A DNA stretch of 64,000 bases. Origin: Bin55 sp963667455 (GTDB taxonomy: Bacteria > Pseudomonadota > Gammaproteobacteria > Pseudomonadales > Azotimanducaceae). Positions within the stretch are counted from its first letter, which is position 1; the number at the start of each line of letters is the position of its first letter. Below the pieces are notes generated by a model. It was not told where the DNA came from. It ran no database searches and was given only the letters and a program-made list of their open reading frames with translations. Positions 18,007 to 27,312 of this stretch are shown here, one piece after another. The position numbers were made by a program, and so were the translations under genes. The stretch covers positions 124,001 through 188,000 of the forward strand of contig CAXXFR010000029.1 in NCBI GenBank assembly GCA_963667455.2, given 5' to 3'.

Positions 18007-18083
18007 GCGCCCGTAGCTCAACTGGATAGAGCACCAGGCTTCGAACCTGGGGGTTCGGGGTTCGAGTCCCTGCGGGCGTACCA
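18007..18083 (+). tRNA. tRNA-Arg (anticodon TCG)
   Basis: A 77-base cloverleaf. The acceptor stem GCGCCCG pairs with CGGGCGT (one G-T pair), the anticodon stem CCAGG/CCTGG encloses the loop CTTCGAA with anticodon TCG, and the T arm contains GGTTCGAGTCC. The 3' CCA is encoded. It reads CGA and CGG arginine codons. It stands alone between the divergent CoA transferase and the amidohydrolase; no integrase or attachment duplication is seen next to it. Confidence 0.97.
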
Positions 18084-18180
18084 CTTATCAAGCTCAACTC
18101 ACGTCTCTCAAGAAATTTGGCTTCGTTCCTCTACAGGAAAGCTTGGCCGAAGCCCAAAATGAAGCGTGAATTATGGACGT

Positions 18181-19614
18181 CTAGGTAGTCAATATGCTCC
18201 TAGCTTCGACGGCAACTCGAGTACCCTCGAAGAATTCTGGATTGGTCTCGCCCCAAAATCGAACCGGATTCTCGAACACAAAGTGTCGGAAATCTTCCGG
18301 CGTAATACGTTCGTCTTCGACAAGCTCAAACGCTTCGGGTAGGACTTCGGCCATGTTCTGGACGTCGAAGTGTCCGATATCCGATCCGAACAGAGTCTTG
18401 ATCTCCGCACCAAGTGGATTGTTCTTGCGATTGAAAGCCCAGGCGTTGGTGTTGTCGTCGGCCTCGCAACCGAAGTAAAAGCGATCCACGAACAGATCGA
18501 CAAAGTCGGAAACATCACTGATATGGCATCGTGAGTAGTCGTCGAGCTGTTCGATGTGACCTGTAGTTCGATCATCGTTGCGAGTGCTGATGCTCCGACG
18601 TTCCTTGACGGCAGACACCATCTCCGGTCCGCCGTATTGTTCAACGAGCTCGTCCAAGAGATTCACGTCCAAATTGCCTGGATCCGTGAAAGACAAGGCA
18701 TCGTGGTTGCGAATATGCCAGTGGCCAATCAAGTCGGCATAGAGCAGACACGCGAAGCCCACACCGCCCTCAAGAAATGCAAAGTTCAGATCTTGAAATC
18801 GACGAGTCACACCTCCGAGGAACAGTGCCTTGCAAACCGCTTCCGATGCCGCTGCGAAGTGTCCAATGTGGTTGTAGCAGAAATTCGAGACTGACATTCG
18901 AAACGCTCGTCCACGCGATCCTCGATGGAAAGTCGGCGATACATTCAGCTCGCGGCACTTCTGCCACACAGGGTCGTAGTCGTATGCGCTGTCAATTCCA
19001 AACATGTCATACCAGCGCGCAAGATTGACCATGTCGGGGTTCGACTCAGCCACAGCTTCCACCGGTCGATCAATCATGCTATTGAGCATGACCACCTTGT
19101 AGCCCAGCTCCCCCACGGCATGCTCGAGTTCCGCGATTGCTTCGTCAGGACTGTGAGTCGGAATCACAGCCGCCGGCGTAATACGGTCTTTTAGCGGATC
19201 AAACAGCTCTGCGCAGTAAATGTTGAAAGCTCGACATGCCGCCAACCGCGCTTCCTTGTCGTTGACCCGAGGCAAACCAAGTCCCATAGTCGGATAGAGA
19301 ATCGCGAAGTCAATCCCAAACTCGTCCAAGCGTTCGTACAGCAACTTCGGCATCATCGCTGTGGCTCTGTCACGAGTGTTCTTCGTCGGAGCACCCCAAA
19401 ACGCTTCCTGAGCAACGTTTTCCCGACGCCTTTCTGCAGGAGTCATTCGTAGGCTTCTACCAACCCGCCCGCCGTTGGCTTCAACGGCACGAGTCGCGAT
19501 AGGACCGCCGATTTTTCTCATTGCCTCGATCACAACTGGTCCGTATTCGAGCCAGTGACCGTCCGCATCAATTGCTGGATGCCCCAATTGAGAACGCAAG
19601 TCAGACGCTTTCAT
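18181..19614 (-). CDS. Amidohydrolase-family metal-dependent hydrolase/decarboxylase
   Basis: A 477-residue member of the amidohydrolase-2 family, related to the ACMSD-type decarboxylases. Seen: the N-terminal metal motif AIDADGHWLE, YPTMGLGLP, the central His in SPTFHRGSRG, a GHFAAASEAVCKALFLGGV helix, LEGGVGF, and the late metal Asp in LFGSDIGHFDV. Such proteins act on aromatic or amido-acid ring-cleavage products; the substrate here is unknown. It starts about 110 bp from, and divergent to, the acetoin-dehydrogenase-type operon. Confidence 0.85.
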   Translation of the reverse strand: MKASDLRSQLGHPAIDADGHWLEYGPVVIEAMRKIGGPIATRAVEANGGRVGRSLRMTPAERRRENVAQEAFWGAPTKNTRDRATAMMPKLLYERLDEFGIDFAILYPTMGLGLPRVNDKEARLAACRAFNIYCAELFDPLKDRITPAAVIPTHSPDEAIAELEHAVGELGYKVVMLNSMIDRPVEAVAESNPDMVNLARWYDMFGIDSAYDYDPVWQKCRELNVSPTFHRGSRGRAFRMSVSNFCYNHIGHFAAASEAVCKALFLGGVTRRFQDLNFAFLEGGVGFACLLYADLIGHWHIRNHDALSFTDPGNLDVNLLDELVEQYGGPEMVSAVKERRSISTRNDDRTTGHIEQLDDYSRCHISDVSDFVDLFVDRFYFGCEADDNTNAWAFNRKNNPLGAEIKTLFGSDIGHFDVQNMAEVLPEAFELVEDERITPEDFRHFVFENPVRFWGETNPEFFEGTRVAVEARSILTT

Positions 19615-19846
19615 GTGTCAATAGTCGTTTTCCGCTAACCGAATCCTATTATTGACAAAAACCATCCACTCACACAATCCGGCAACTCGACGAATCTAGG
19701 TCATTGGTAGACACTAGCGGTCCGTGCGCGGGCAAGTGAATTCGGCTGAGTTGCAATTGGAACTCGAAGAGTTCGGATTCCGGTGGCTACAATTCGACGA
19801 AGTTGGAGTTGGGCAATCAGGAGCGGCGCACGACGCTAGCACAACC

Positions 19847-20812
19847 ATGGACCTTAGCGACGAAATTCTGCTCGATATCCATCTGCGAATGGTTCGAATT
19901 CGAACATTCGAAACCGAGGCCGGCCGCCTCGCTGAAGCAGGCAAGATACCCGGTGCGCTCCACCTCTACGTGGGGCAAGAAGCAATTGCCGCGGGAGTGA
20001 TGTCCCAGCTCAATAATCAGGATTGGATCACCAGCACGCATCGAGGCCACGGACATCTCATTGCCAAGGGTGGTGAATACGGTCCGATGTTTGCCGAACT
20101 GTTTGGTCGATCCACCGGCTACTGCAAGGGTAAAGGTGGAAGCATGCACATATCCAATATGGATCTGGGCATGCTCGGTGCAAACGGAATCGTCGGTGCG
20201 GGGCCTCCCATCGCCGTTGGTGCGGCGTTTTCGATCAAATACCGACAGGATCCGAATGTAGCAGTGACTTTCTTCGGCGACGGCGCCAGCAACGAAGGAT
20301 CCTTTCACGAAGCTGCGAATATGGCTTCCTTGTACAAGCTACCTTTGCTCTTGGTATGCGAGAACAATGGATACGGCGAGTACACACCACAAGATGCGCA
20401 CCAAGCAATATCGGATGTCGCTGACCGAGCGGCAGGCTACGGAATGCCAGGAGTAGTGGTCGACGGCATGGACGCAATCGCAGTCTACGAGACAGCCAAT
20501 GCCGCCATTGAACGAGCAAAGAGCGGTGAAGGACCGACGCTTCTCGAATGCAAGACCTACCGTTTCTTCGATCATGTGGGCGTTCGTGGAATGGGACTTT
20601 CCTATCGAACCGACGAAGAGCTCGCCGAATGGCAGAAAAGAGATCCAATTCTGATGTTCGAGGCACGTTTGGCAGAACTCGGAATCCTGAGCAAGGAACA
20701 GGCTGCTTCGATTCACAAGGAAGTGCTGGAGAATGTGCAACAAGGCATCGAGTTCGCGGAGTCCAGTCCAATGCCTGATCCCGCTACCTTGCTCGACGAT
20801 GTCTACGCCTGA
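19847..20812 (+). CDS. acoA: Thiamine-diphosphate-dependent dehydrogenase E1 alpha subunit (acetoin/pyruvate dehydrogenase type)
   Basis: E1 alpha of a 2-oxo acid or acetoin dehydrogenase complex. Seen: LHLYVGQEAIAAGV, STHRGHGHLIAKG, the GKGGSMH phosphorylation-loop region, and the ThDP/Mg motif GDGASNEG...CENN. Length from ATG 19847 (321 residues) fits AcoA, whose N-terminus also begins MDLS-like. The frame stays open back to GTG 19724, which would add 41 unconserved residues; no good ribosome-binding site separates the two. It is the first gene of E1 alpha, E1 beta, AcoX-like, E2; that order, with AcoX, argues for acetoin as substrate. Confidence 0.9.
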   Translation: MDLSDEILLDIHLRMVRIRTFETEAGRLAEAGKIPGALHLYVGQEAIAAGVMSQLNNQDWITSTHRGHGHLIAKGGEYGPMFAELFGRSTGYCKGKGGSMHISNMDLGMLGANGIVGAGPPIAVGAAFSIKYRQDPNVAVTFFGDGASNEGSFHEAANMASLYKLPLLLVCENNGYGEYTPQDAHQAISDVADRAAGYGMPGVVVDGMDAIAVYETANAAIERAKSGEGPTLLECKTYRFFDHVGVRGMGLSYRTDEELAEWQKRDPILMFEARLAELGILSKEQAASIHKEVLENVQQGIEFAESSPMPDPATLLDDVYA

Positions 20813-20823
20813 GAGGTCTCGAA

Positions 20824-21822
20824 GTGGCAGAAGTTACCCAAGAAGCTGATCGAGAGATTACCTACATCGCATCGGTGGCTGAAGCGGTGCGGACAGTTCT
20901 CATCGAGCAGGAAAGCTCATTCGTAGCGGGCGAGGACGTAGCCGGAGCTGGAGGGGTCTTCGGTTCCTACCGCGGATTGCTGGACGAGTTTGGCGAGCAG
21001 CGCGTCGTCGACACACCGATTTCCGAAGAAGGCATTGTTGGACTGGGTGTTGGAGCGGCAGCAACCGGACTCCGTCCGATTATCGACATCATGTTCATGG
21101 ACTTCATGGGCGAGTGCATGGACGAAATCGCCAACCAAATGGCCAAGATGCGCTATATGTTTGGGGGATCGGCGAAACTGCCGATTACCGTTCTGACTAT
21201 GTCCGGAGGCGGAATAAACATGGCAGCTCAGCACTCGCAGAGCCTCGAGGCTTGGATTTGCCATCTTCCTGGTCTCAAAGTGGTCGCTCCGTCAACCCCT
21301 TACGACACCAAGGGTTTGATCATTTCGGCATCTCGCGATGACAACCCAGTGTTTGTCGTAATGAACAAGCTCTCGCTACGCAACCGTGGTTCAGTGCCGG
21401 AAGAAGCCTACGAAGTGCCGATTGGGAGTGCACGAACGGTTCGAGAAGGCAACGACGTATCGATCATCACTTACAGTCGGATGGTGAGCGAAGCCGAACA
21501 AGCGGCTGACGCATTGGCGGACGATGACATCGACGCAGAAATCATTGATCTCCGATCATTGCAACCACTCGATGGCGAAGCGATTCTCGAGTCTGTTCGC
21601 AAGACCAGTCGAGCAGTTGTTGTACATGAAGCGGTTAGGTTCGCTGGGCTCGGAGGAGAGATCGCCGCACACATCCAGGAGCACGCCTTCGACTATCTGG
21701 ATGCTCCGGTTGCCAGAGTTGGCGCACCTTTTTCACCTGTTCCGTTTAGTCCGGTGTTGGAGCAGGCGTATCTGCCCAATTCAGCAAAGATAGCTGCCGA
21801 AGTGCGTCAGCTGTTCGGCTAG
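20824..21822 (+). CDS. acoB: Thiamine-diphosphate-dependent dehydrogenase E1 beta subunit
   Basis: A 332-residue transketolase-like E1 beta subunit forming the heterotetramer with the upstream alpha subunit. Seen: FVAGEDVAGAGGVFG, DTPISEEGIVGLGVGAAATG, IDIMFMDFMGECMDEIANQMAK, HSQSLEAWICHLPGLKVVAPSTPYDTKG, and the C-terminal VVVHEAVRFAGLGGEIAAHI. It starts with GTG 11 bp after the E1 alpha stop, with GAGAGG upstream, so translation is probably linked. Together the subunits decarboxylate the substrate and load the acyl group on the E2 lipoyl arm. Confidence 0.93.
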   Translation: MAEVTQEADREITYIASVAEAVRTVLIEQESSFVAGEDVAGAGGVFGSYRGLLDEFGEQRVVDTPISEEGIVGLGVGAAATGLRPIIDIMFMDFMGECMDEIANQMAKMRYMFGGSAKLPITVLTMSGGGINMAAQHSQSLEAWICHLPGLKVVAPSTPYDTKGLIISASRDDNPVFVVMNKLSLRNRGSVPEEAYEVPIGSARTVREGNDVSIITYSRMVSEAEQAADALADDDIDAEIIDLRSLQPLDGEAILESVRKTSRAVVVHEAVRFAGLGGEIAAHIQEHAFDYLDAPVARVGAPFSPVPFSPVLEQAYLPNSAKIAAEVRQLFG

Positions 21823-21832
21823 GGACTGCAAC

Positions 21833-22831
21833 TTGCGAATTGGGATCATCGCCAATCCCGAGTCTGGCAAAGACATTCGGCGACTGACGACAGGCGCATC
21901 GATATCCACATCCCACGAAAAGTCGGCGATTATCCGACGCTTCATTGCGGCTGTTGTTGAGATCCGAGAAGCGGAGTTCCACTACTTGCCCGATAGCGAC
22001 CGCATCACCGAGTCGGCACTCAACCAACTTCGAATCCCTGGACACAAGCTCGATGTTCCCATTGAGGGTAGTTGGCGAGACTCTCAACTGGCAGCCAATG
22101 CACTCCGAGGAGTTGACCTCGTAGTTTCTCTTGGCGGCGACGGCACCAATCGAGCCATCGCGATGGGATGGATCGACGTGCCATTGATTGCCTTGGCAAC
22201 TGGTACCAACAACGCATTTGCTTCTCTCGTAGAAGCAACAACAGCTGGAGTTGCTGCTGCGCTCATCGCCGGAGGCGACTTGCCGAATGACACCATTTCC
22301 GTGCGATCGAAGACCATCAACGTGACGATTGGAACTGAAAATGCCGGTTTGGCTTTGGTCGATGTTGTCGGCACAAAAGACAGGTTTCTCGGTGCTCGAG
22401 CGATCATCGATCCTTCACAATACGTTTTCGCAGTACTGACCCAAGCCGACGCAATCAAAGTCGGCATGGTGGGAGTGGCGGGCACGTGCGACTTCGTCTC
22501 CAACAAGGATCCCGTAGGGCTGGCACTCACGTTCAACACAGATGTAGCAGAGTCCCGTACCGTTAAAGCGGTAGTCTCTCCGGGATTGCTTCGAGACGTG
22601 TGCGTCGGCGAGGTACGAAGAATTGGGATCGAGGAGTCATTCACCTTTCGGGGCCCGCTCGTGCTGGCCTACGACGGGGAAAGAGAACAGTACGTCTCCG
22701 CAGATCAAACAGTTCGTTGCGTGCTCAAACAAAACGGACCTCAACTGTTCGATGTCAATGCAGCAATGCGCACTGCCGCGCAATTCGGACTTCTCCAGGG
22801 ACACCACACAAGGGTGCTAGCCAATGCCTAA
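21833..22831 (+). CDS. acoX: AcoX-like NAD kinase-fold protein
   Basis: A 332-residue protein with the ATP-NAD kinase fold: GIIANPESGKD at the N-terminus, SLGGDGTNR (the GGDG nucleotide motif) and LATGTNNAF. It matches AcoX of acetoin operons, whose biochemical role remains unsettled. It starts with TTG 21833, read from AGGGA seven bases upstream, and its end overlaps the E2 gene by 8 bp, so it is embedded in the operon. The fold is well supported; a small-molecule kinase activity is inference. Confidence 0.85.
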   Translation: MRIGIIANPESGKDIRRLTTGASISTSHEKSAIIRRFIAAVVEIREAEFHYLPDSDRITESALNQLRIPGHKLDVPIEGSWRDSQLAANALRGVDLVVSLGGDGTNRAIAMGWIDVPLIALATGTNNAFASLVEATTAGVAAALIAGGDLPNDTISVRSKTINVTIGTENAGLALVDVVGTKDRFLGARAIIDPSQYVFAVLTQADAIKVGMVGVAGTCDFVSNKDPVGLALTFNTDVAESRTVKAVVSPGLLRDVCVGEVRRIGIEESFTFRGPLVLAYDGEREQYVSADQTVRCVLKQNGPQLFDVNAAMRTAAQFGLLQGHHTRVLANA

Positions 22832-24029
22832 GGAAATCTACCTCGTCAAGGTGGGTATGACCATGACTGAGGGTACCGTTGAAGAGTGGTATGTTGCCGA
22901 TGGCGAATCAGTCGAACTAGGCGTAGACCTCTATCGACTTGAGACTGAGAAGGTCAACATGGATGTGGAGGCAGAATTTGCCGGCACAGTTCGACACATC
23001 GCGCCTGCCGGAGCAACTCTCGAGCCCGGAGATGTGATTGGGTGGATCTACGAGCAGGGAGAGGAAATCCCATCAGAGGTTCCCGCCGGCAAGCCCAATC
23101 GAAGCATTGCGGCGGTCGATGATGAACAAAGTGCAAGCGTTTCGACCACAGACGGCCCGGCTCCGACCCAGCAGACGAAGCCCTCTGCCAAGAGAAGCGG
23201 CGGACGCATTGCATCGTCGCCAGCGGCGAGAAGATTAGCCGAGCAACTCGGCTTGGATCTCGCCGGCATTCAAGGCACCGGGCCTCGAGGACGAATCACT
23301 CGGGAAGATGTTGAAGCTGCAGGCCAACAATCCGGTTCCGATCAGTCCACGACCCTATCGGGAATGCGCAGAACGATTGCCCAGCGCATGTTCGAGAGCC
23401 TACAAACGACCGCTCAGCTAACTATGACCATGGAAGTGGACATGGATGGGTGCATTGATCTTCGCAATAGACTCAACGAGCAGTGGCGGGACGATGGGGT
23501 TCGGATCGCCTATAGCGACCTAATCATCGTCGCGTGTGCGACATCGCTAAGTCAACATCCTCAAATGAACGCAATTCTTCAGAATCAGCACCTGCACACC
23601 AATGAGGAAGTTCATGTCGGCATCGCGGTAGCGTTAGTGGACGGATTGATTGTTCCCGTCATTCGAAACGCTACTGCTAAGTCGTTGCGAGAGATAAGCG
23701 AGGAAGCCGCTGCTCTTGCAGAACGTGCACGCAACGGGAAGTTGAGGGTCAACGATGTGAGCGGTGGAACCTTTACCGTCTCATCGCTTGGCATGTACGG
23801 TGTCGACTCGTTCACTCCGATTCTCAATCCGCCGCAAACTGGAATTCTTGGAGTTGGTGGAATCTACGACTCCATTCGATGGGAACAGGACCAACCAGTG
23901 AAGTGCCGAAGAATGAAACTGTCTTTGACTTGGGACCATCGCGTTGTCGATGGCGCACCTGCTGCTGAGTTCTTGTCGTCGGTGAAAGAACAGCTTGAGC
24001 AACCTGAACGCCTCCTCGGAGAAGCCTAA
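22824..24029 (+). CDS. acoC: Dihydrolipoamide acyltransferase E2 (acetoin/pyruvate dehydrogenase type)
   Basis: A 401-residue E2 subunit. One lipoyl domain comes first (residues 1-76, lipoyl Lys43 in ETEKVNMD). Then come an Ala/Pro/Gln-rich linker, a peripheral subunit-binding domain (about 130-165, ASPAARRLAEQLGLDL and GTGPRGRI), and the catalytic domain ending in TWDHRVVDGAPAAEF (catalytic His372 and Asp376). It transfers the acetyl group to CoA. No E3 (lipoamide dehydrogenase) gene follows, so E3 must be supplied from elsewhere, and no AcoR-type activator is seen nearby. Confidence 0.93.
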   Translation: MPKEIYLVKVGMTMTEGTVEEWYVADGESVELGVDLYRLETEKVNMDVEAEFAGTVRHIAPAGATLEPGDVIGWIYEQGEEIPSEVPAGKPNRSIAAVDDEQSASVSTTDGPAPTQQTKPSAKRSGGRIASSPAARRLAEQLGLDLAGIQGTGPRGRITREDVEAAGQQSGSDQSTTLSGMRRTIAQRMFESLQTTAQLTMTMEVDMDGCIDLRNRLNEQWRDDGVRIAYSDLIIVACATSLSQHPQMNAILQNQHLHTNEEVHVGIAVALVDGLIVPVIRNATAKSLREISEEAAALAERARNGKLRVNDVSGGTFTVSSLGMYGVDSFTPILNPPQTGILGVGGIYDSIRWEQDQPVKCRRMKLSLTWDHRVVDGAPAAEFLSSVKEQLEQPERLLGEA

Positions 24030-24065
24030 AACTCGACCTCTTCCAAAACGGTGTTGACCTCCTAG

Positions 24066-24095
24066 TTGACAATCGGTATGTGTTTGAACTAGAAT
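24066..24095 (+). promoter_or_regulatory. Predicted sigma-70 promoter of feoAB
   Basis: TTGACA (24066-24071) and TAGAAT (24090-24095) are separated by 18 bases, 40 bases before the feoA ATG. I looked for a Fur box around it and saw only weak partial matches. Confidence 0.55.
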
Positions 24096-24134
24096 CTAAA
24101 TAAGAGTAATTCGCAATAGCGTTTGCATTTGGAT

Positions 24135-24368
24135 ATGAAGTCATTGAGTGAACTCCAAATCGGAGAAACGGCAACCGTTGTCGATGTGCAACAGAACACG
24201 AGCCAAGCCAAGCAACTCGAGAGCCTAGGGCTTGTTCCAGGGACAGTCGTTACTGTCCGACGTTGCGCTCCGTTGGGAGACCCCATTCAAGTAAATTTCC
24301 GCGGCTACAGCCTCGGCATGCGCCGTGCCGAGATCGACTGTGTGACCGTTGAGACAAACCCTGCCTAA
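24135..24368 (+). CDS. feoA: Ferrous iron transport protein A
   Basis: A 77-residue SH3-like FeoA. Seen: SLSELQIGETATVV, QLESLGLVPGTVVTVRR, APLGDPIQVNFRGYSLGMRRAEI, the normal domain in order and length. FeoA is a small cytoplasmic partner needed for FeoB function. ATG 24135 fits the family start better than the TTG four codons upstream. It ends 3 bp before feoB, so the two are co-transcribed and probably translationally coupled. Confidence 0.93.
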   Translation: MKSLSELQIGETATVVDVQQNTSQAKQLESLGLVPGTVVTVRRCAPLGDPIQVNFRGYSLGMRRAEIDCVTVETNPA

Positions 24369-24371
24369 TCA

Positions 24372-26462
24372 ATGACCACCATCGCTTTGGTGGGCAACCC
24401 CAACAGCGGCAAGTCAACTCTATTCAACGAACTGACCAAGAGCCATCAGAGAATTGGCAATTGGCCAGGTGTCACCGTAGAGAAGAAAACCGGCTGGTAC
24501 GAATACGACGGTGAACGCTACGAAGTCGTAGATCTACCCGGCCTGTACAACACCGACGCATCGGATAGCAGAGCAAGCGATGACGAACGCATCGCTGAGG
24601 ATTACCTATCCCAAAGCCAAGCCGACGTTCTCATCAATGTCGTCGACGCCAACAGCCTACAACGTGGTCTGTTCCTCACCACGCAACTTCGACAGCAGGA
24701 AGTTCCCGTTGTAGTCGCCTTGACCATGATGGATGTCGCCCGTCGTGCAAAAGTTGGTATCGATACACAGGTGTTGAGCGAAAAGCTAGGTTGTCCAGTT
24801 ATTCCGGTCGTAGCCAAGCGCGGCGAAGGCATCGAAGCCCTTTGTCAGTCCATACGGCAAGCTCAGTCAACCAAGCAATCGACCAAGACGCTTGCCGGCA
24901 CTGAGTTCGAGTTCGTCGATCAAGTCTCTGAGGAAGTGGTGCAGACGACAGGCACGGCCACACGCTTCACCGAAATCGTCGATCGCGTCGTGCTCAATCG
25001 TTTTCTCGCCTTCCCGATCTTTCTAATCGTGATGTATCTGATGTTCCTGTTCTCCATCAACATCGGATCGGCTTTCATCGATCTGTTCGATTTACTAGGT
25101 GCAGCTTTATTCGTCGAGGGGCCTCGCACGCTTCTATCCGGATGGGGGATTCCGTCTTGGATAGTGGCCTTCATTTGCGATGGAATCGGTGGAGGTATTC
25201 AGCTTGTAGCGACCTTCATACCAGTGATTGGTTGTCTGTTCCTGTTTCTGACAATCCTGGAAGACAGTGGCTACATGGGTCGAATCGCGTTCATTCTCGA
25301 TCGACCGATGCACAAGCTGGGACTACCGGGCAAGTCGTTCGTACCTCTCATCGTCGGATTCGGCTGCAACATCCCGTCTGTACTGGCGACTCGAAGCCTT
25401 GACTCCCGTCCGGATCGTGTACTAACAACGATCATGGCTCCATTCATGTCGTGTGGTGCGAGACTCACCGTATATGCGTTGTTCGCTGCAGCGTTCTTTC
25501 CTCGCAATGGACAGAATGTCGTCTTCGCACTGTACCTGTTGGGCATAGTGATTGCGGTTGGGTCTGCCTGGACCGTGCGCAAGCACTTGGTTTCATCGAC
25601 TTCCGTCTCTTTTGCCAATGAATTGCCCACCTACCACTTACCGAATCTTCGTGGACTCCTCACGCACACCTGGCACCGACTAAAAGGCTTCGTTTGGCGT
25701 GCGGGAAAAGCTATTGTCGCGGTGGTGATTGTGCTGAACATGGCCGGCACGATCGGAACAGATGGGTCAATCGGCAACGAGAACAAGGAAAACTCGATTC
25801 TGTCTGCGATCGGCCGAGTCATTACTCCAGCTTTCCACCCGATGGGAATCGAGAAAGAGAACTGGCCGGCCACCGTTGGAATATTCACTGGCATATTCGC
25901 CAAGGAAGTCGTGGTGGGGACACTGGACACGTTGTACTCCCCGCCAATCGATGGCGAGGAAGACTTCGACTTTCTCGGAACTGTTCAGTCAGCGGTCGTC
26001 TCGGTTCCCGACAACCTGTCAGAGCTCGGTTCAGCACTCTTGGACCCACTGGGAATCGGAATCGAGAAGGAAGAAGCTGTCGCAGACGCAGCGTCGAGTC
26101 ATCAGGTCGAAATCAACACGATCATGGCGATGAAGGAGCTTTTTCACGGAGGAGTCGGTGCATTCAGCTACTTGGTGTTCATTCTTCTGTACATGCCCTG
26201 CGTTGCGACCATTGGGGTCATTTACAAGGAGATAGGCGCATTCTGGGCGGCATTCAGTACAGTGTGGAGCGTTGTCATCGCCTACTCCGCTGCAGTAACT
26301 TGTTATCAGCTCTTCCTGTTGCCGACTCAGCCTCTTACTTCGCTTATCACGTTAGGACTAACGCTTGCAATAGGTGGAGTGGCTTTTGCTTTGTTGATCT
26401 ATTGGGGCAAACACAAAGCACCCTCAGAAGATCGACTGATCGAAGTCTCCCAGCTTCACTGA
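24372..26462 (+). CDS. feoB: Ferrous iron transporter B
   Basis: A 696-residue Fe(II) uptake protein of the inner membrane. The G domain is N-terminal: G1 GNPNSGKST (8-16), G3 DLPG, G5 VVAKRGEG. The G4 position reads TMMD where NxxD is usual. The membrane part has the gate motifs GFGCNIPSVLATR (with its Cys) and FAKEVVVGTLDTLY, and the C-terminal helices FSYLVFILLYMPC and SVVIAYSAAVTCYQLF. No feoC is seen downstream. The last 330 bp are the left copy of a 696-bp direct repeat; the right copy at 31834 holds only the C-terminus of a second feoB. Confidence 0.95.
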   Translation: MTTIALVGNPNSGKSTLFNELTKSHQRIGNWPGVTVEKKTGWYEYDGERYEVVDLPGLYNTDASDSRASDDERIAEDYLSQSQADVLINVVDANSLQRGLFLTTQLRQQEVPVVVALTMMDVARRAKVGIDTQVLSEKLGCPVIPVVAKRGEGIEALCQSIRQAQSTKQSTKTLAGTEFEFVDQVSEEVVQTTGTATRFTEIVDRVVLNRFLAFPIFLIVMYLMFLFSINIGSAFIDLFDLLGAALFVEGPRTLLSGWGIPSWIVAFICDGIGGGIQLVATFIPVIGCLFLFLTILEDSGYMGRIAFILDRPMHKLGLPGKSFVPLIVGFGCNIPSVLATRSLDSRPDRVLTTIMAPFMSCGARLTVYALFAAAFFPRNGQNVVFALYLLGIVIAVGSAWTVRKHLVSSTSVSFANELPTYHLPNLRGLLTHTWHRLKGFVWRAGKAIVAVVIVLNMAGTIGTDGSIGNENKENSILSAIGRVITPAFHPMGIEKENWPATVGIFTGIFAKEVVVGTLDTLYSPPIDGEEDFDFLGTVQSAVVSVPDNLSELGSALLDPLGIGIEKEEAVADAASSHQVEINTIMAMKELFHGGVGAFSYLVFILLYMPCVATIGVIYKEIGAFWAAFSTVWSVVIAYSAAVTCYQLFLLPTQPLTSLITLGLTLAIGGVAFALLIYWGKHKAPSEDRLIEVSQLH

Positions 26463-26829
26463 GAGTTTCTGTCTCGGTAGTTGATTCCCGAGACCATGCT
26501 CCAGCTAATTGATCGATTCTAGGATTGCCGCTGCTTTGGACTTGCCGGTCCGTCGCGCCAAATCCAATGGAGTTTCGCCATTGTTGTCGGTAGCCGAAGG
26601 ATCCGCACCGGACCTTAACAGCACTTCCAAGTAGTCGATCCGAACTCCGCGCAATGCGGCCAAGTGTAGTGCGGTGCGTCCTTGTGTATCTCGAGCATTG
26701 AAATCTGCTCCATGTTCAAGCAACCAAGGAACGAGCTTAGGCTTCCGAAAATTCAGGAGATCCAACAAGGGAGTGCTTCCTTCAAACGTCCAGTTCCAAT
26801 CCGCTCCGAATCTGTCGAGTAATTCGACC
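26134..26829. repeat. Left copy of 696-bp direct repeat (feoB 3' end plus ankyrin 3' end)
   Basis: This block aligns without indels to 31834-32529 at a constant offset of 5700 bp. In the 240 bases I compared by eye (26161-26400 against 31861-32100) about 37 differ, mostly at third codon positions. Left of 26134 feoB continues intact here; right of 26829 the ankyrin homology stops abruptly and an IS21-like relic begins. Confidence 0.9.
26505..26829 (-). pseudogene. Truncated ankyrin-repeat gene (3' fragment)
   Basis: The last 107 codons or so of an ankyrin protein, ending at the same relative place as the full gene at 32205. Seen: two ankyrin units (GRTALHLAALRGV, GETPLDLARRTGKSKAAAI). It is cut at 26829, exactly where repeat homology ends, so the 5' two-thirds are missing and no proper start remains (a TTG at 26768 could only give 87 residues). 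Differences from the full copy are mostly silent, so it decayed little after truncation. Confidence 0.85.
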
Positions 26830-26984
26830 CTCGCTTCGACGATTTAGCTTCGACTTTGGCGATTCCGTTGCCTTACTCGTTGACTCCACCGCCCATGTCA
26901 GCCGACACCAACATTGATGCCACAACCGACAGCAAAACTGACGACCCGAATCGATCCAGTGTGACAGTTCCCACCATAGCGAAC

Positions 26985-27312
26985 GCGGCTCCACCAGTCC
27001 GGAGCATCGTTTCTCATGTAGGCGATAGCTCTCCCCGCGGATCGAGATCACCTGGCAGTGGAGCAGAACGCGGACCAAAACAACCGTGGCCATCACCTCG
27101 TCCCTCAGTGTATTCCCCCAGTCTCCGATCGCCTGGTTGGACGTGATGAGAACGCTTCTGCGCTCGTAGCGTTCGGCGCTCACCTGGAACAGCAGGTGAG
27201 CGACGCTGGCCGGCACCGGCCGGTAGCCGAACTCGTCGACGATCAGCAACAGCGGCTTGCCGAAACTTCGCAGGCAGGCATCCAAATGTTCGGTCTCGTA
27301 GGCTCGCACAAG
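26985..27312 (-). pseudogene. IS21-family istB (transposition ATP-binding helper) relic
   Basis: A broken C-terminal part of an IstB-type AAA+ protein, on the minus strand. Seen in order: ACLRSFGKPLLLIVDEFGYRPV (Walker B region), LLFQVSAERYERRSVLITSNQ, GDWGNTLRDEVMATVVLVRVLLH and ISIRGESYRLHEKR. The Walker A half and istA are absent, and the flanking frame (to 26782 and 27342) reads junk, so it is non-functional. It directly follows the truncated ankyrin fragment at the left edge of the islet. Confidence 0.8.

Noticed and set aside
18007..18083. tRNA-Arg as an integration site for a genomic island
   Set aside because: No integrase, no repeated tRNA 3' end and ordinary metabolic genes on both sides.
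24080..24120. Possible Fur box before feoA
   Set aside because: Too few matches to the 19-bp consensus to support it, although iron control would be expected.
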